NCBI GenBank assembly: GCA_036872755.1
Contig: JAVHNS010000002.1
Location: 3,286,001-3,350,000, forward strand
Source: Orbilia blumenaviensis
Lineage: Eukaryota > Ascomycota > Orbiliomycetes > Orbiliales > Orbiliaceae
DNA length: 64,000 nt
Direction of reading: 5' to 3'
The notes beneath the pieces were generated by a model that was not told where the DNA came from, made no database searches, and was given only the letters and a program-made list of their open reading frames with translations. Position numbers and translations under genes: made by a program. Shown piece by piece: positions 24,076 through 35,849 of this stretch (position 1 is the first letter of the stretch; each line of letters begins with the position of its first letter).

Positions 24076-25077
24076 GTTAGGGAGGGTGGCGCCTTAATGC
24101 AAATGCTGATTTTGGTAATTTTCAAGTTTTCCTTTTAAGCTCTTTCTCTTTATTTTTTCTGCGATAAATTAATAAATTAAATCGTAAAGTAGGGTCGTTG
24201 GGACCGAAAGAGAGGCTTTTTGAGGCTTGAAGGCTGCAGCTGCTGAGCCTGAAAGGTGGTGTATATAAAAAATTTGCGACGGCCGACGTCTTCTGGGAAC
24301 TCTCGATGTCAGATCTCAACAACGAAAAGGGCTCGGGGAAGGGGGGAGTACTAGGATATTGCTTGAAAGGTACCGCTGAAGCCCCTTCTGGCCTCATAGA
24401 TTCAAAACGTTATTGCAGCTGCGAACGTCAAAAACGGGAATGGTACAATGCAGGTTTTTTCTTCCTGTCCTTTCTTACTATCCAGCGTGAAGTAATTAAT
24501 TATGGAGACGGGGTACGTATGCATGCAATGCTTGGTTTTCCTTTTTATGTAGGAGCGAGATTTCGGAAACCGAATCTCGAAAGACAGACGTCAACCTCAA
24601 CAATTTCTAATCCAAAATCTATATTGGCACTTCCCGGATATCCTTCTCATGTAAAAAAAAAAAAAAAAAAAAGACGCCGAATAAAGTTACATATCAACAG
24701 GTTTATGCGTAAGCAGCCGCTGTTGAACCGGGCAAGACAAGATAAGACGGAAACGAGGACGCCCGCAAAATAATGCTCACAAAATGGGTTTCAACTTCAG
24801 TAAACAAGATGATAAGATCATCTGACTACAAGGAAAGGGATCTGAGCGTGAAACGCACTATGGTCGTGTGGACACGGTCCGTTCCAGAGGCGAACACTAG
24901 GATCATTATTTTCGGTCCAGGTGAGCTAGTTTAACTGCTTCTGAATCTAGAGAATCCACCGGACAGTAACCCCCTTGGAGCCTCTTGAACTTCAGGGACA
25001 GGCATGTTCCGGTGCTCTTCCGCCAAACGTAGCCTGTTATATTATCAATATATTAGCAAATTGCACCTGACTTTTGA

Positions 25078-28000
25078 TCACATTTTACGTTTTAATCCGG
25101 GAATAGTGCTAGACGCTTCATGAGAGGTGGGTAAATCAAAAAGGTGGGCATACTTCTCCATAAGAAGCGGCCCGTTTAACGGGTCAACCTTGGTGTAGTG
25201 TTTCATTCTGACGCTAATGTCGTAAAACTCTTCGGGATTGTCGCTCTTCAGAAGATTGACTGTCTCACGTAGCTCTTCGAAAATCCTGGGTAGGTTGGAC
25301 CCTTCGCTTTCCAGGGATTTGACAAACTCCTCCAGATAGGCTACATCCTGATCCATATTTTTGACAGCGTTCTTATTGATCATTCGAACGTGGTCAGAGA
25401 GCGGCAGTTTCTAGCGAGACCAAGTGTGGTGCCCAAGGCGGGGCGGAGTCATTAGCATGGATTGCGGTCCGATTTGTTCATCGAGATGCGGCTGGCGTGA
25501 CTGGATCATGAGGAGGGTGATACAAAGTCATGCACGCCCGTGTGTATACGAAGAGGAAGAGGCGGAACTTGGATAGGAAGGATAGAGGGGGGGTTGGGAC
25601 AATCAATCACTCACAAGGATCTCGGAGGCGAGGTGGCTCAAGGCATCAAAGTAGACGAATCCTTTGATGTCATTGGGGAGTCCGAGAAGAGTGGTCTCCA
25701 TGATATCTGTAAGGAACCTAGTCATGGCAAGTAGGTATGGACTAGCTGCGTCCTCTGCTGTACTAGGCATCCTGCAGTAGAAACATAACAAATCAGAATA
25801 ATTGCTACCAGACCGAATATGTGAAAGCGTTTATCAATTTCGCGGATGAGACAGGGCGACCTACCAGTCATACTCGGCGCCTTCGAGCAAATCATCCAGC
25901 TTGCTGTTCACCAATTCGAAAATCCTCTTCTCGGCCGTCTTTTTCTCATTTCGGAATAACTCTAGTGCCTCGAGCTGGACGGGTCCGGCGTGGGCTGAGG
26001 CACTTACGTCCCTCAATAGGATTTGCAGTTCTGAGCAGGCATTTTCGAAGTGTTCCAGATTAATCAAGATCTGGACAATTTGTCCGAGGTACTTGGATGT
26101 CAGTCGTTCGTGAAGCGACTTGCACACTTGTTCCTTTAGCATTTCATCGAGAGACTATCCAGTTGTCAAAAATAACGAGCCAATAGCGACAATGGTCAGC
26201 GTGTTCTAGCCAATAGAAGGATACATGATGCGGGTCTATGAGTATTTGGGGTTTAGCATCGAGAAAATTTTCTAACTGGCCCAACTTACCACTCTAAGTG
26301 TTTCGTCGATCTTATGGGGATGGTGGAAGTACTCCCGGGAAAAGAAGTAGTACTTGTTAAGGAAACTGCGCAGGTCAATGCAGCACAATGGGTACATCTG
26401 CGAGAATGGGAGGACCGTGGGGTACCTTAGACCGACAAATCAGCTTTTTGACCAAGGCGGGGGGCCCGGTGGGGCGTCCGTCCACTTACTGGATCTCCTC
26501 TGCGTTTCTGTCATCCTTGAACCAGCTCACGCTGACCACTTTTGCGTATTCCTCAGCGTCGGTAATAGCCATAGGCATGTAATCGTCGCTTTGCACAATC
26601 TGCACTCCGAAAGATCATTAGCATAAATGTTACACGAAGGTCAGAGCTCTCATTGGGTTTCCAGAAGGTGTCACGGAGCTCAAGCCCTGGAAGTTATGTT
26701 GCATTTCTCGAGGGGGGTGTGTTGAGACGATTTGTACCTCGACAAAGTCCTTGGAGAATTGCTTCTTCAGGAGCTCCGAGTATCTCTCGAAGAGTTTCAA
26801 TAGGAACGCATCCAAGATATCAACATTATAGCTCCAGGTCTAACTATAGTTAGCAATCTTCCGTTTTAGGATCTCAGCCTGGCTGGGCCTTTCAGGCAAC
26901 TTACGTCCATTGTTTGAATGAATAGTGAGAGAATGGCCTTGATTTTGAGGATCGTATCAGAATTGTTGACTTCTTGCATTGCTGGCGTAATGATCTCAAT
27001 TGTTTTCGTGCACATGGATGTCCAGAGCTCTTCCACCTATGTAAAACGACCTCAATTAGCATCAGAAGAGAGGAAGTGATTGAGAGGAACTCACATCAGA
27101 GGCTGATCGGAAGTTCTGTGTCCGTCTCATCGTAGCCTGCTCAATGATTGCGAATCCTGCTATTTCTTCCAAAACTTGAGCGAGGCCAGATATATCATCT
27201 TCTCTGAAGGAAACGGATACGGGAAGGAGAAGCTCCTTCTGCTGTCTTCGGACATCACTGTATTCCAATCGGAAGTCGTCTCTGAGCTCCAATGCTTCAT
27301 GAATATGGATGCATTCGTGAAGAGGGGTGAAATCAATCATAACATTCTCGTTGTTTAAAACGTCGAATTCTTCCCTCTCATCCAGGACAAGCTCGACCGC
27401 CGAGTTTAGCTTGAAGAGTTCAAAATACTGAGATTTCTCTGCTCTTTCCTTCTGACGTTCTCGTCGAAGTTCGGTTTGGTCGAAGGCTACCTGGCCGAGA
27501 AGCTTTGAAGTTTCACGGATTTGATAAAGCCAATGGTTCAGATCAGTCATGACGGCCTCCTTGATCATTGTTTTCATTGCCGGTACCGACGACTGAATGA
27601 TCTTAGCGACCTCGAAGTGCATCACTTCCTTGAGGTGGATATTGTGCAATTCGTCAAGGGTGCGAAGCGCCGTGTAGTGCTTCTTCTCACTCAGAAGCTC
27701 ATGGACCCGGTTGGCGGCAGCTAAGACTTCCAGCGAGCTATGAAGTGCTTGCATTGCCTCGTCGATATTCTGCCTAGTGCCTCTCGAATCCACCAAAGCT
27801 TTCTTCTTTGCTGCTAAGCTCTCGGTTGACTTTTGAATTGTCTGGTTCAGCTTTAATATCTCAGATGTGAGCTTCATCGACTCCTCTCGGACTTTCAAGA
27901 CCTGCTCGACTGATTGAACGAAAGGCTGATGATTTTCATTGCACATTTGCTCGATTTCCAATTCTTTATCTTCAGCAAATCGCTCAAGAGCAATCATGAG

Positions 28001-28466
28001 ACCATCTTCTCGCTGCTGGACGCATGCATCCTTGATAGCCGGGATGAGAAGATCGAAGTACTCGGTGTCGGTGGACGACAGCATGCACTAGACAGAAAGG
28101 AGGATCCATGTTAGTCGCGACTGCTCCACCGGGGATTTCAATTCCCCAAAACTACTACCGCCATCAACAAAAACGTGTCGCCCCGGAGCCCCCTACCTGC
28201 CGAATAACTTGCACCAAGTGTGCATCCTCCAACGGGTCGTCGAGAGATACCATATTGCCTTTAAGAGAGTACCTGAATATCGAGTAGGCTCTCGAACGGT
28301 TTTCGGTAGACTTGGGAGAAGGTGTCCTTGTTCGACGGATGGATCGAGCTCTAGGACCAGTACCCGCACCAGGGAACAGGGATAGCCTCCGCCGCTTGTC
28401 TAGCTCTTGTTGGAAAGAGAAGTTGCTTAGATCCGGCATCTTGGCGGGCGGCATTAAATGCAACAT
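25078..28466 (-). CDS. SEC15: Exocyst subunit SEC15
   Basis: Sec15 binds the Rab Sec4 on secretory vesicles and joins them to the exocyst at growth sites such as the hyphal tip. The 840-aa spliced product shows the Sec15 N-terminal helical bundle (STDTEYFDLLIPAIKDA, then HYTALRTLDELH), YNVDILDAFLLKLFERY, IVQSDDYMPMAI, LPFSQMYPLCCIDLRSFL, and the C-terminal KSDNPEEFYDISVRMKHY typical of the family. Exons on the minus strand: 28466-28197, 28087-27095, 27036-26905, 26839-26738, 26599-26490, 26425-26290, 26154-25865, 25771-25615, 25410-25078 (sum 2523). The first exon gives an Arg/Ser-rich extension (RRRLSLF, SIRRTRTPSPKS) before the core. Alternative starts are ATG 28454 and 28439. Confidence 0.94.
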
Positions 28467-29770
28467 CAACGCAACACTTTTGAATATATGACGATAGTTG
28501 TTCTGAGGGACCAGGAAATGAGTATTTTAACCGTTTGGTACGCTCAAAACTTGGTGGTGAAGGATTTCGGAAAGGCGAAAGCTGGTTTGTATGTAATCGT
28601 GGCATTGAGGGAGTGAGGTTGTATCTGAAAAGCTTAAACTTTTTGATAGGCGGTTTATGGTTATCATTGAGGCTGTTTTAACTTCTGAGAGAGTTTACAC
28701 ACGTGGTAGAGCAATGTGTGTGCTACTTGGCATACTTATATCAGAAGTATGAAATTAGCACACGCATTAATAGAATAGTATAGTATGTAGCATAACCACG
28801 TGAACTCCCCAGTCTTAGCCTACACCGTTGAAAGACATAGTGTTTCCCCGTATGTAAACGTTCGCTATAATTTATATAATTTCGATCATCGAGACTAGCT
28901 TGATCCAAGATGAAATGGAAGTTTTCGTATTACTTTGGAGACGCTGTATGGCAGAGTGATACGGAACCCGATTTGGCCGGGGCGTCTCCACGTCCATGAA
29001 AGTTTTAGGCAGAGCCACGCTCCGTAACATGGCCAAAAAGGGCTAGAGTATATCTCTCAGGTCGCGCGACCATACCTAACTACATGCCAACACTTTCATG
29101 TGTGGCATTTTGTATTCTGAACTTTCGGGAAGCCTTTTTATGCTCTGATGATAATGTTGAAGCTTCAAATGGGGTGTTTCTGTTTTTCTATTTGCTGGCT
29201 AGTAGAGTAGAATAGTAGGGTAAAGTGGTAGGGCAACACCTGGGCTGAGCCCTAAGGCAACAAAAATAAAGAAGGGAGGGAAATTTACTTGAGCAAAACT
29301 GATAGGAATGATGTCATGAGCTAGAGAGATGTCCCTCTAGGCATTCAAGGGCCTTCTGTACCTTCAACAGCTAGTATGAAATATATTATTGAAGCCAGGT
29401 CTATCCACCATTATACCTTATACCGTAGAGTCTATTAGCTGAAAGCCACTAGAGACTCAGGGATTTGGTGGGCAAAACCCATAAAGAAGCTATTGTTGAA
29501 GACCCTCTCTAGTGTTTAGTATTTTTGTGCTGAGAGCACTAGCAACTGCCACTGTTAAAGGCTTTTTAGCATTTTCTTTCTTTCCTTTTTGCTTCACACC
29601 TCCACCCCTCTCTTTCACCATCGACACCTCCATCGTCACCTCCCCACCCGATTCCCCACCTTTCCTTTGCAGTAAATAAACATAACTCGCGTCACCCAGT
29701 ATAACCTATATTCTCTCACTGTGATATATAATATCTCATTGTCGCACTTCGAAGTTGGTAACGTTTTTAC
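28467..29770. promoter_or_regulatory. Divergent intergenic region SEC15 / Mei2-like gene
   Basis: 1.3 kb with both promoters. No coding sequence is recognised. A 9-nt perfect inverted repeat (CACTAGAGA at 29447-29455, TCTCTAGTG at 29506-29514) and other CTCTAG motifs lie in the middle. Confidence 0.45.
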
Positions 29771-32700
29771 ATGGTGAAAGTACCCATACCCATCGAAACC
29801 TGGTATCCCCCAATTGATTCACAGCAATCCAAGTCACCATCGGATCAAGGCAATAACATGGCGAACACAACGGCACCATCCGTTTCTCTGGCACAATCAT
29901 CCTGTAGCAGCTCTCTCTTCACCCTCTGGAAACTAATCGATCGTGGGGTTTTCATGCTAACCGACTTTCACGCTCTCAGCTACCAATAACACTGGTGAAT
30001 CCTCCTCGGATCATAGTGTACCATCCTCTGGCAACCCTACTGACAATACACGCTCATTGTATGTATCACCCAGCTGCACAAAAAATCATAATAACGATCA
30101 TCCTTTTCTCTGTTATCATCTCAATTCCATCCCTCCTTTTGTTTTCGCGTCTGCTTCTGTTGCTAATAGGTGAAATTGGTAAACCAGCCCATTTTCCGGA
30201 AGTGAGAACGTTTTCGTTCCCACCACGTTTGGAGGTTCTGATCCAATGGGCTCTGCATCCTCAAATCCATTAAATTCGTCCATTGGTGGGCTCCCTGGCC
30301 TTCAAGTTGGATACGTTCCTGATTTTCAAGTCCCAGCTACGGGAATGGAAATCACTACCACCCGTCCACCACCGCCACCAGCGGGACATTTGACTGCGGG
30401 ACTTCAAGCTAATGGCACGAATCGATTCATTGTCGGAACAGTTCTTCCTCAGCATGTTACCAATGCGCTTCGCGGTGGGGCGGAAGGCAAAATTATCGAA
30501 TACTACTGTGTCCCTGAAGCGAACCGAGATATTGGAATCATTCCTACCCGACACCTGAAATGCACCGGAGTTCCTGGAGAGACGTCCCCGTCTTCACTCA
30601 AGGTTTTTTTCGAGGTGGGAAACATAACACCCGCCTGTCTTCGATTTGCTCTAGTATCTAACTATTCATTAGCAATTCGGCGATATCTCTGGTCTCTTTA
30701 TTGAAAAGCTTATGAGCCACGGGTTTATCTATGTTTCGTTTTTCAATCTGCAAGCATCTATTCAGTGCTTCAGAGATTTACAGATGAAATGGCCCGCAGT
30801 CTATTGTGTCCGAACCACGCTTGAAAATGTAAGATTTCGGCGCTCAGGATAACAATGCACATTCACTGACTCAAGATAGGTGGTTAATAACTTCGCCGCC
30901 CACCCGCTCACCACGGAGGGTGAAGTTCAAGTTGACGTTCTTAACGGACATTGTGATACGCAATCCATCGTTGGCGCCCTTGGTGCTATAGGGGACCTGC
31001 ATACGGTGCAGACCTATCGTAAGAACGAGGTTAGCACGGTTTTCGCAGAATTTTACGATCTTCGACATGCTGCTAGCGCTATTCATCATCTGAGCGGTCA
31101 AAAAGTCGATGTAAGTTTATGCTTAGCAACGTTCCCCTCAACGGTGTTGAACTTTCTAATAGATCAAAAAAATGCGCAGGGGCTTGAGATTCGTGTTAGC
31201 TGGCCTGACGTTGAAAGAGTTGCCTGGACTAAGGCCTCACAAATGATAGAGATCCACGAAGATCAGAACGTTTGCGTCGTCCACGCCGGATCAACTCAAC
31301 TTGTCAATGACGCACGCAGACTCTACGGGATTCCTTTCGGCAGTCACGGACATGGTCAAGACCACACCCACAACCACTACGGTGGTCCCAATGCACCTGT
31401 CCGAGGGCGTCCTAATGCCTTGGGGCTCTACGAGCCTGACCCCAGTCCTCCCAGGTATGATATCGGGATGATCAATCGCAACATTCTCGATCTGCAGAAT
31501 ATCAGGAATGGAGTTGACCTACGCACCACAATCATGATCCGCAACATCCCAAACCATGTAAGATTCTCTTCATGACCTTTGATTTCTTTTCGATTCTCTT
31601 CTACTAACTATCTTATAGTTACCACAAAGCGTCATAAAGGCGTGGCTCGATGAGGTCTCATATCGTAAATATGACTTCCTCTATTTGCGTATTGGTAAGA
31701 ATCGCCCATTCTCTACTTTACGAAGAGCTGCTTACGATCAATTCGATACTTCATAGACTTTGCGAACCACTGGTAGGCCCCTGGTCCGTCCTATTATTTG
31801 AAGACTACCTAACATGTCGATATCAAGCAACGTTGGGTATTGTTTTGTCAACTACCTTCACACATCTGACATCATTCACTTCGTTGAGCGCCGTGCTGGG
31901 ACGAGATGGTGAGCTGTCCAGCCAGAAAATACCGATTAGGATCTTTTCTGATATCATACAGGTCGCAATTTGGGTCTGAAAAACTAGTAGAGGTTTCATA
32001 TGCCAGTGAGTCTTCCACGGTCGTTACCTCCATCAGGTCGATCTTAAACCGATAGCTAACCGCGAGATAATTAGACATACAAGGAAAGGCTGCCCTCATT
32101 GAGAAGTTCCGTAACTCGAGTGTTATGGATCAACCTTTCGAATTTCGTCCACGGGTCTGTCCTTCAGCTATTCCCTTCTGCTCGAGGTTTCTAGGTCCTC
32201 TGACAAGCTATATATTCCTAAACAGGCTTTCCACTCTATCGGGGAAAACTTCGGGCTCGACATGGAATTCCCACCCCGTAAGCTACTTACTCGATCTTAC
32301 TTGTTTAAATTTCCAACTAACATAAGTGTTCTAGCAAACAATCTCAACCGAAAGTTGCGTAGCGTCACCGCGGCCGAGCATTCTGGTAAATTACATCTCG
32401 TCAAACTCCAACCACCATGCACCCTCGAACCAAGCTAATCGTTGTAATAGGGCTTTATAACCCACGACACCGTAATAATGGTTACGGTTACAACTCGCCT
32501 GGACGTTTCAACGGATATGGTCACAACCGTGGCCGTGGATACAACAACAATTACGGAAACCGCAACTACGGTAATGGTAACGGCAATGGATTTGGAAACG
32601 GTATGGTCAGAGCACAGCCGACTAACCGTCTCGCAATAACTCTGCCTGGATACGAGCCTCAACCAGCTGCCCAATACCAAGGTTTCAACAGAACTCAAGG

Positions 32701-33418
32701 GAACACTCACACTGGAAGCATGATCAGCGACGTCATCCATTCTGACGGTCCGATCCACAATGCCAATGGCTTTGTTGGTACGATCTCTGTCAATAACAAC
32801 GGTGGTAGAAACACATTGGCTCACATCGGCCCTACCCAAATCTCCCCACCTCCACAAGCTACAGCTTTCGGTGGTCAGAACGCTATCACTTCACCAGGAC
32901 GTTTCCAACCTGCCGCTATGTATCCTACCCCAAGCGACACCATCACTCGTTCGGAATCCCGCTTGCGTCAGGAAAATGTCCCTCCACGCCCACGCAGTGA
33001 TGTTCGATCTCAGGGACACCCGGCTCGACCACCATCTACTCTTCGTGGAGCTGGAATGCCTAGCCCAGGTACCACCGTTGTCGCAGCCTCTCCGGCTCCA
33101 CGATTCTCTACTGGTAATGCCAACGGTAACCCACAATTCCATGGCCCACAAACGCCATCCATGGCAGGTCGTTTCAATGCCCGGCCTGGTGGTGAAGATT
33201 TCAGCATCTATAACTCACCACTCTCGCCAGCTGGTTTGGTTAATGCTGGATTCGTTCCTTCTAACCCTGCTCCACCTGGATTCGGCGCATCAACCTTCGA
33301 TAACGCTTTCAATGAATCGACTGCTTCCGGTCCTCAGAACGCTCGTGCTACGAGCCCTACTGACTATAACATAATGGCTCGGAACATCGATGCGATAAGG
33401 CGCATTTGGGAGCAATAA
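29771..33418 (+). CDS. MEI2: Mei2-like RNA-binding protein with three RRMs
   Basis: Mei2-like proteins bind meiosis-related RNA; S. pombe Mei2 is the master switch to meiosis. The 919-aa spliced product has two degenerate N-terminal RRMs (about 205-262, GLFIEKLMSHGFIYVSFFN; about 262-345, FAEFYDLRHAASAIHHLSG). It then has the diagnostic C-terminal Mei2 RRM (about 452-560): RTTIMIRNIPNH, SYRKYDFLYLRIDFANH, CNVGYCFVNYLHTSDII, GTRWSQFGSEKLVEVSYA. A Gly/Asn/Arg-rich tail follows. Exons: 29771-29903, 29980-30058, 30188-30602, 30673-30828, 30880-31110, 31180-31557, 31619-31694, 31757-31772 (16 nt), 31828-31908, 31962-32005, 32075-32154, 32226-32277, 32335-32385, 32451-33418. The sum is 2760. The start may instead be ATG 29858. 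The first intron is the least certain. Confidence 0.9.
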
Positions 33419-34781
33419 GTTGATTGATCACTGGTCCTCTCGTTACGAGCGGGTATTTTTGACTTTTCTTTTACTTGCATTTCAATTGTTTCCTTCGGAC
33501 TAAAGCTACATGATAAAGGGAAGCTAAAGATGACAGAGCATTCAACGATGTTCAGGTCGACTTTTGTCTAAATCTTTGTCCTCTGGGCTTTATTATTCAA
33601 CTGCATTTTTTTATTTCTTCTCTTCTTCTTCTTCTTCTTCTTCATGGGATTGCTTTTCCGTTTCTGGGAGTCAAAAACACAAATGTGGATTCACCCAAAA
33701 ATGGTTTTATGACTTGTTATGCATCATGATTTTGTTTCTTTTAACAGAAACAACGTGCTTTCATTTTACTTGCCTTTTTTTCAAGACGACTTCACAATGG
33801 TAAAAAATGCCTTTGCACCTTGACCACGAATCATAACATGGGTTTGGTCACGGTTAGGCGTTATACCGTACGCACGAAGCCGTCATAGCGTTTATCATTA
33901 TCACTACTACCACTATTACTGAATCACCCGTCTCCCCTCTGTCTTAATTTCCCAAATTCGTTCCTAGTAGGTTCTGTCTTTAAAAAATATGGTGTCTTTC
34001 TTTTTCTTGTTTCCTCTCTATTCTATCATGGGGAAAATATGCTACTCTCGTCCTTTTTTGTTTTAAGTTTCGTCACGCCATGCACTACTACTAATAACCA
34101 CCACCACCACCACCGTCACTCCCTACTTTCACGCCGTTCACGTTTCCAACGAATGACGAATGTGTGATGGATAGCTCGATGACCGGTTTGTGTGTGACTT
34201 TGACTTAACTTAACTTAAACCTAACTGTGTTCCTTATTATTATTTTTCGGATGGTCAAAACGTTCTTCATGTGCTCATGTTTTTTATGTTGTTCTTTCTT
34301 TCTATACTATTACCCTCCTTCACTCCGTCGACATCCCTCGGAATCCAGATTCCAGAATCCCATTAGCTTTTGGCTTCTACTGATCCCCTACTCCTGGGGT
34401 ATCCATGTTGAGCTATTAGTTAATTTGGAAAAGAAAAACAAGAGAAATACCGCTTTTTTTGCTTGTTCTGTTCTCTTGCTGGATATCGGATTCTTTTAAC
34501 TTGTTCCGAGGGATCAATAATATATCGACTCGAGGAAAGCGGAGCCAAAAAAACATCATGGGTTCTAGTATTCCCCTCCAAGAGAAAAAAACCCGCTAGA
34601 ACAACTTTTTTCTCTTGTTTTTACAAAAATAAATGCGAAATGAAAGAAATTCAGAAAATGAAAGATTAAGCGTCCCCAAAAGTAGGCCCACTCGTAAATC
34701 AACCCAGCAGATACAGATACAGATACATACTTAAGTATATACACCATAACAACAACAGCAGCAATAGCACCACCATCATCA
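33419..34781. other. Convergent intergenic region Mei2-like / UreF
   Basis: 1.36 kb of T-rich then mixed sequence holding both 3' UTRs. It includes a CTT triplet run at about 33618-33643. No gene is supported. Confidence 0.45.
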
Positions 34782-35625
34782 TCAAGAATTAAAAATCCTA
34801 GTATACAACCTCTCATGCCTCCCCTGCCACAGATCCAAAACCGGAACACACTGCCCCGCCTCCTCAACCCTCACCTTCCGCCCCCTCTCAACCGCCTCAC
34901 AAACCAACCTCCCAACCTCCTCACTCCCCAAAATCTGCTGCGCAACATAAGGCCCTATCAACGACAACCTAACAGCGGCAGACAACAACGCCTTAACATG
35001 GTTAAACAGAAACACAAACAGCACCTGGTGTAATGCCTCCGGTGTATCCCCCAACCCGGTGAGACGGGTTATATACCCCCATGCCGGTCCGAAGTGGTCC
35101 GGTCTGTGGTGGATGGGGATATTATCATCATCACTACCACTATCACTATCACCACTAGCAGCACTACTACTACCGACTTTTAAAAGCGATGATGCGAATG
35201 ATTTATCCCATACGCTGCAGAGCGCTCTACCCTGCGAAACACTGGCGCGGCGGGCAACTTCGCATGTGGTGGTTGCGTCGAAGGTATCGTCGAGTTCCAG
35301 AACTGATGACGGAGAGCGGAATGCAGCTGCTATAAAGGGTATTGTGGTCGTTGATACGGATAGAAGTGAGAGACGGAGGAAGCGGGTTAATTCTGCTCTG
35401 GGGCTCGGCTTCGGAGTGGTCACGGGTCGGAGGGAGCGGTGTGAGATGTAGGATTCTAGGCCGGAGGAGAAGGCGAAGGAGCCGATTGGGAGAGCTGAGT
35501 CGGCGAGGAGAAGCCACAGGTGAAGAGGAGCTGATGGAGTACCTTTATATATATATATATATATACGTATATATTCATCAATGGTTTAGCTTTGCTCGCT
35601 CACCATAAACATCTTCTAAATGCAT
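34782..35625 (-). CDS. ureF: Urease accessory protein UreF
   Basis: UreF helps deliver nickel to apo-urease as part of the UreDFG chaperone complex, here implying a functional urease pathway. The 260-aa product carries the signature LWLLLADSALPIGSFAFSSGLESYI at residues 15-39, RAELTRFLRLSL, HFGPAWGYITRLTGL and the terminal WQGRHERLYTRIFNS. Exons on the minus strand: 35625-35604 and 35542-34782. Between them lies an intron that ends in a (TA)n tract. In-frame upstream ATGs at 35643 and 35670 would add 6 or 15 residues. A coiled-coil ORF lies just upstream on the same strand. Confidence 0.93.
35547..35570. repeat. (TA)n microsatellite in UreF intron 1
   Basis: AT/TA dinucleotide run directly 5' of the AAAG acceptor (minus strand) of the UreF intron. 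Length change could affect splicing. Confidence 0.8.
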
Positions 35626-35702
35626 GAAAATTGGAAGTTTCATAATCCTACGGACAAACGGAGGAAACATATGTGTTGACACTGTTGGATTTATTTTGGT
35701 TG

Positions 35703-35849
35703 TTATTTATACGAACCTGCAATTGATGCCGGGATTTGGACTTGAAGCTGAGCCTTTGTAGCAGCAAGCTCAGATTCCAGAGAGGCGATTTGTGACTTCA
35801 GAGCCTGTATATTATCTCCAGCTGTTTCCGTAGCAGTGTTTTGCTCCAT
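35703..35849 (-). CDS. Small coiled-coil ORF (48 aa) upstream of UreF
   Basis: An ATG at 35849 opens MEQNTATETAGDNIQALKSQ and continues with an ideal heptad pattern (IASLESELAATKAQLQVQI) before TAA at 35703-35705. Regular heptads over about 25 residues are unlikely by chance. The ORF sits 78 nt before the first possible UreF ATG on the same strand. It could be a small gene, a uORF of UreF or a 5' exon of UreF. Joining by a GTTCGT donor to the CAACAG acceptor at about 35684 would keep the frame but needs a 35-nt intron, which is very short. Undecided. Confidence 0.45.
   Translation of the reverse strand: MEQNTATETAGDNIQALKSQIASLESELAATKAQLQVQIPASIAGSYK

Larger units (their letters stand above)
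20968..25077. other. 4.1-kb intergenic region HAP5 / SEC15 (convergent)
   Basis: Lies between the 3' ends of HAP5 and SEC15. I recognise no gene. The open frames (21389-21805 minus, 24306-24773 plus and others) are T/A-rich and unconserved in appearance. It contains a 26-nt poly(C), a 24-nt poly(A) and a 22-nt poly(T), listed separately. Confidence 0.5.

Noticed and set aside
24306..24773. 155-aa plus-strand ORF
   Set aside because: Contains a poly-Lys from a poly(A) tract, with no family features and no conserved-looking blocks.
32435..33207. ORFs of 65-204 aa in other frames across the last Mei2-like exon
   Set aside because: They are shadows of the low-complexity Gly/Asn-rich coding frame.
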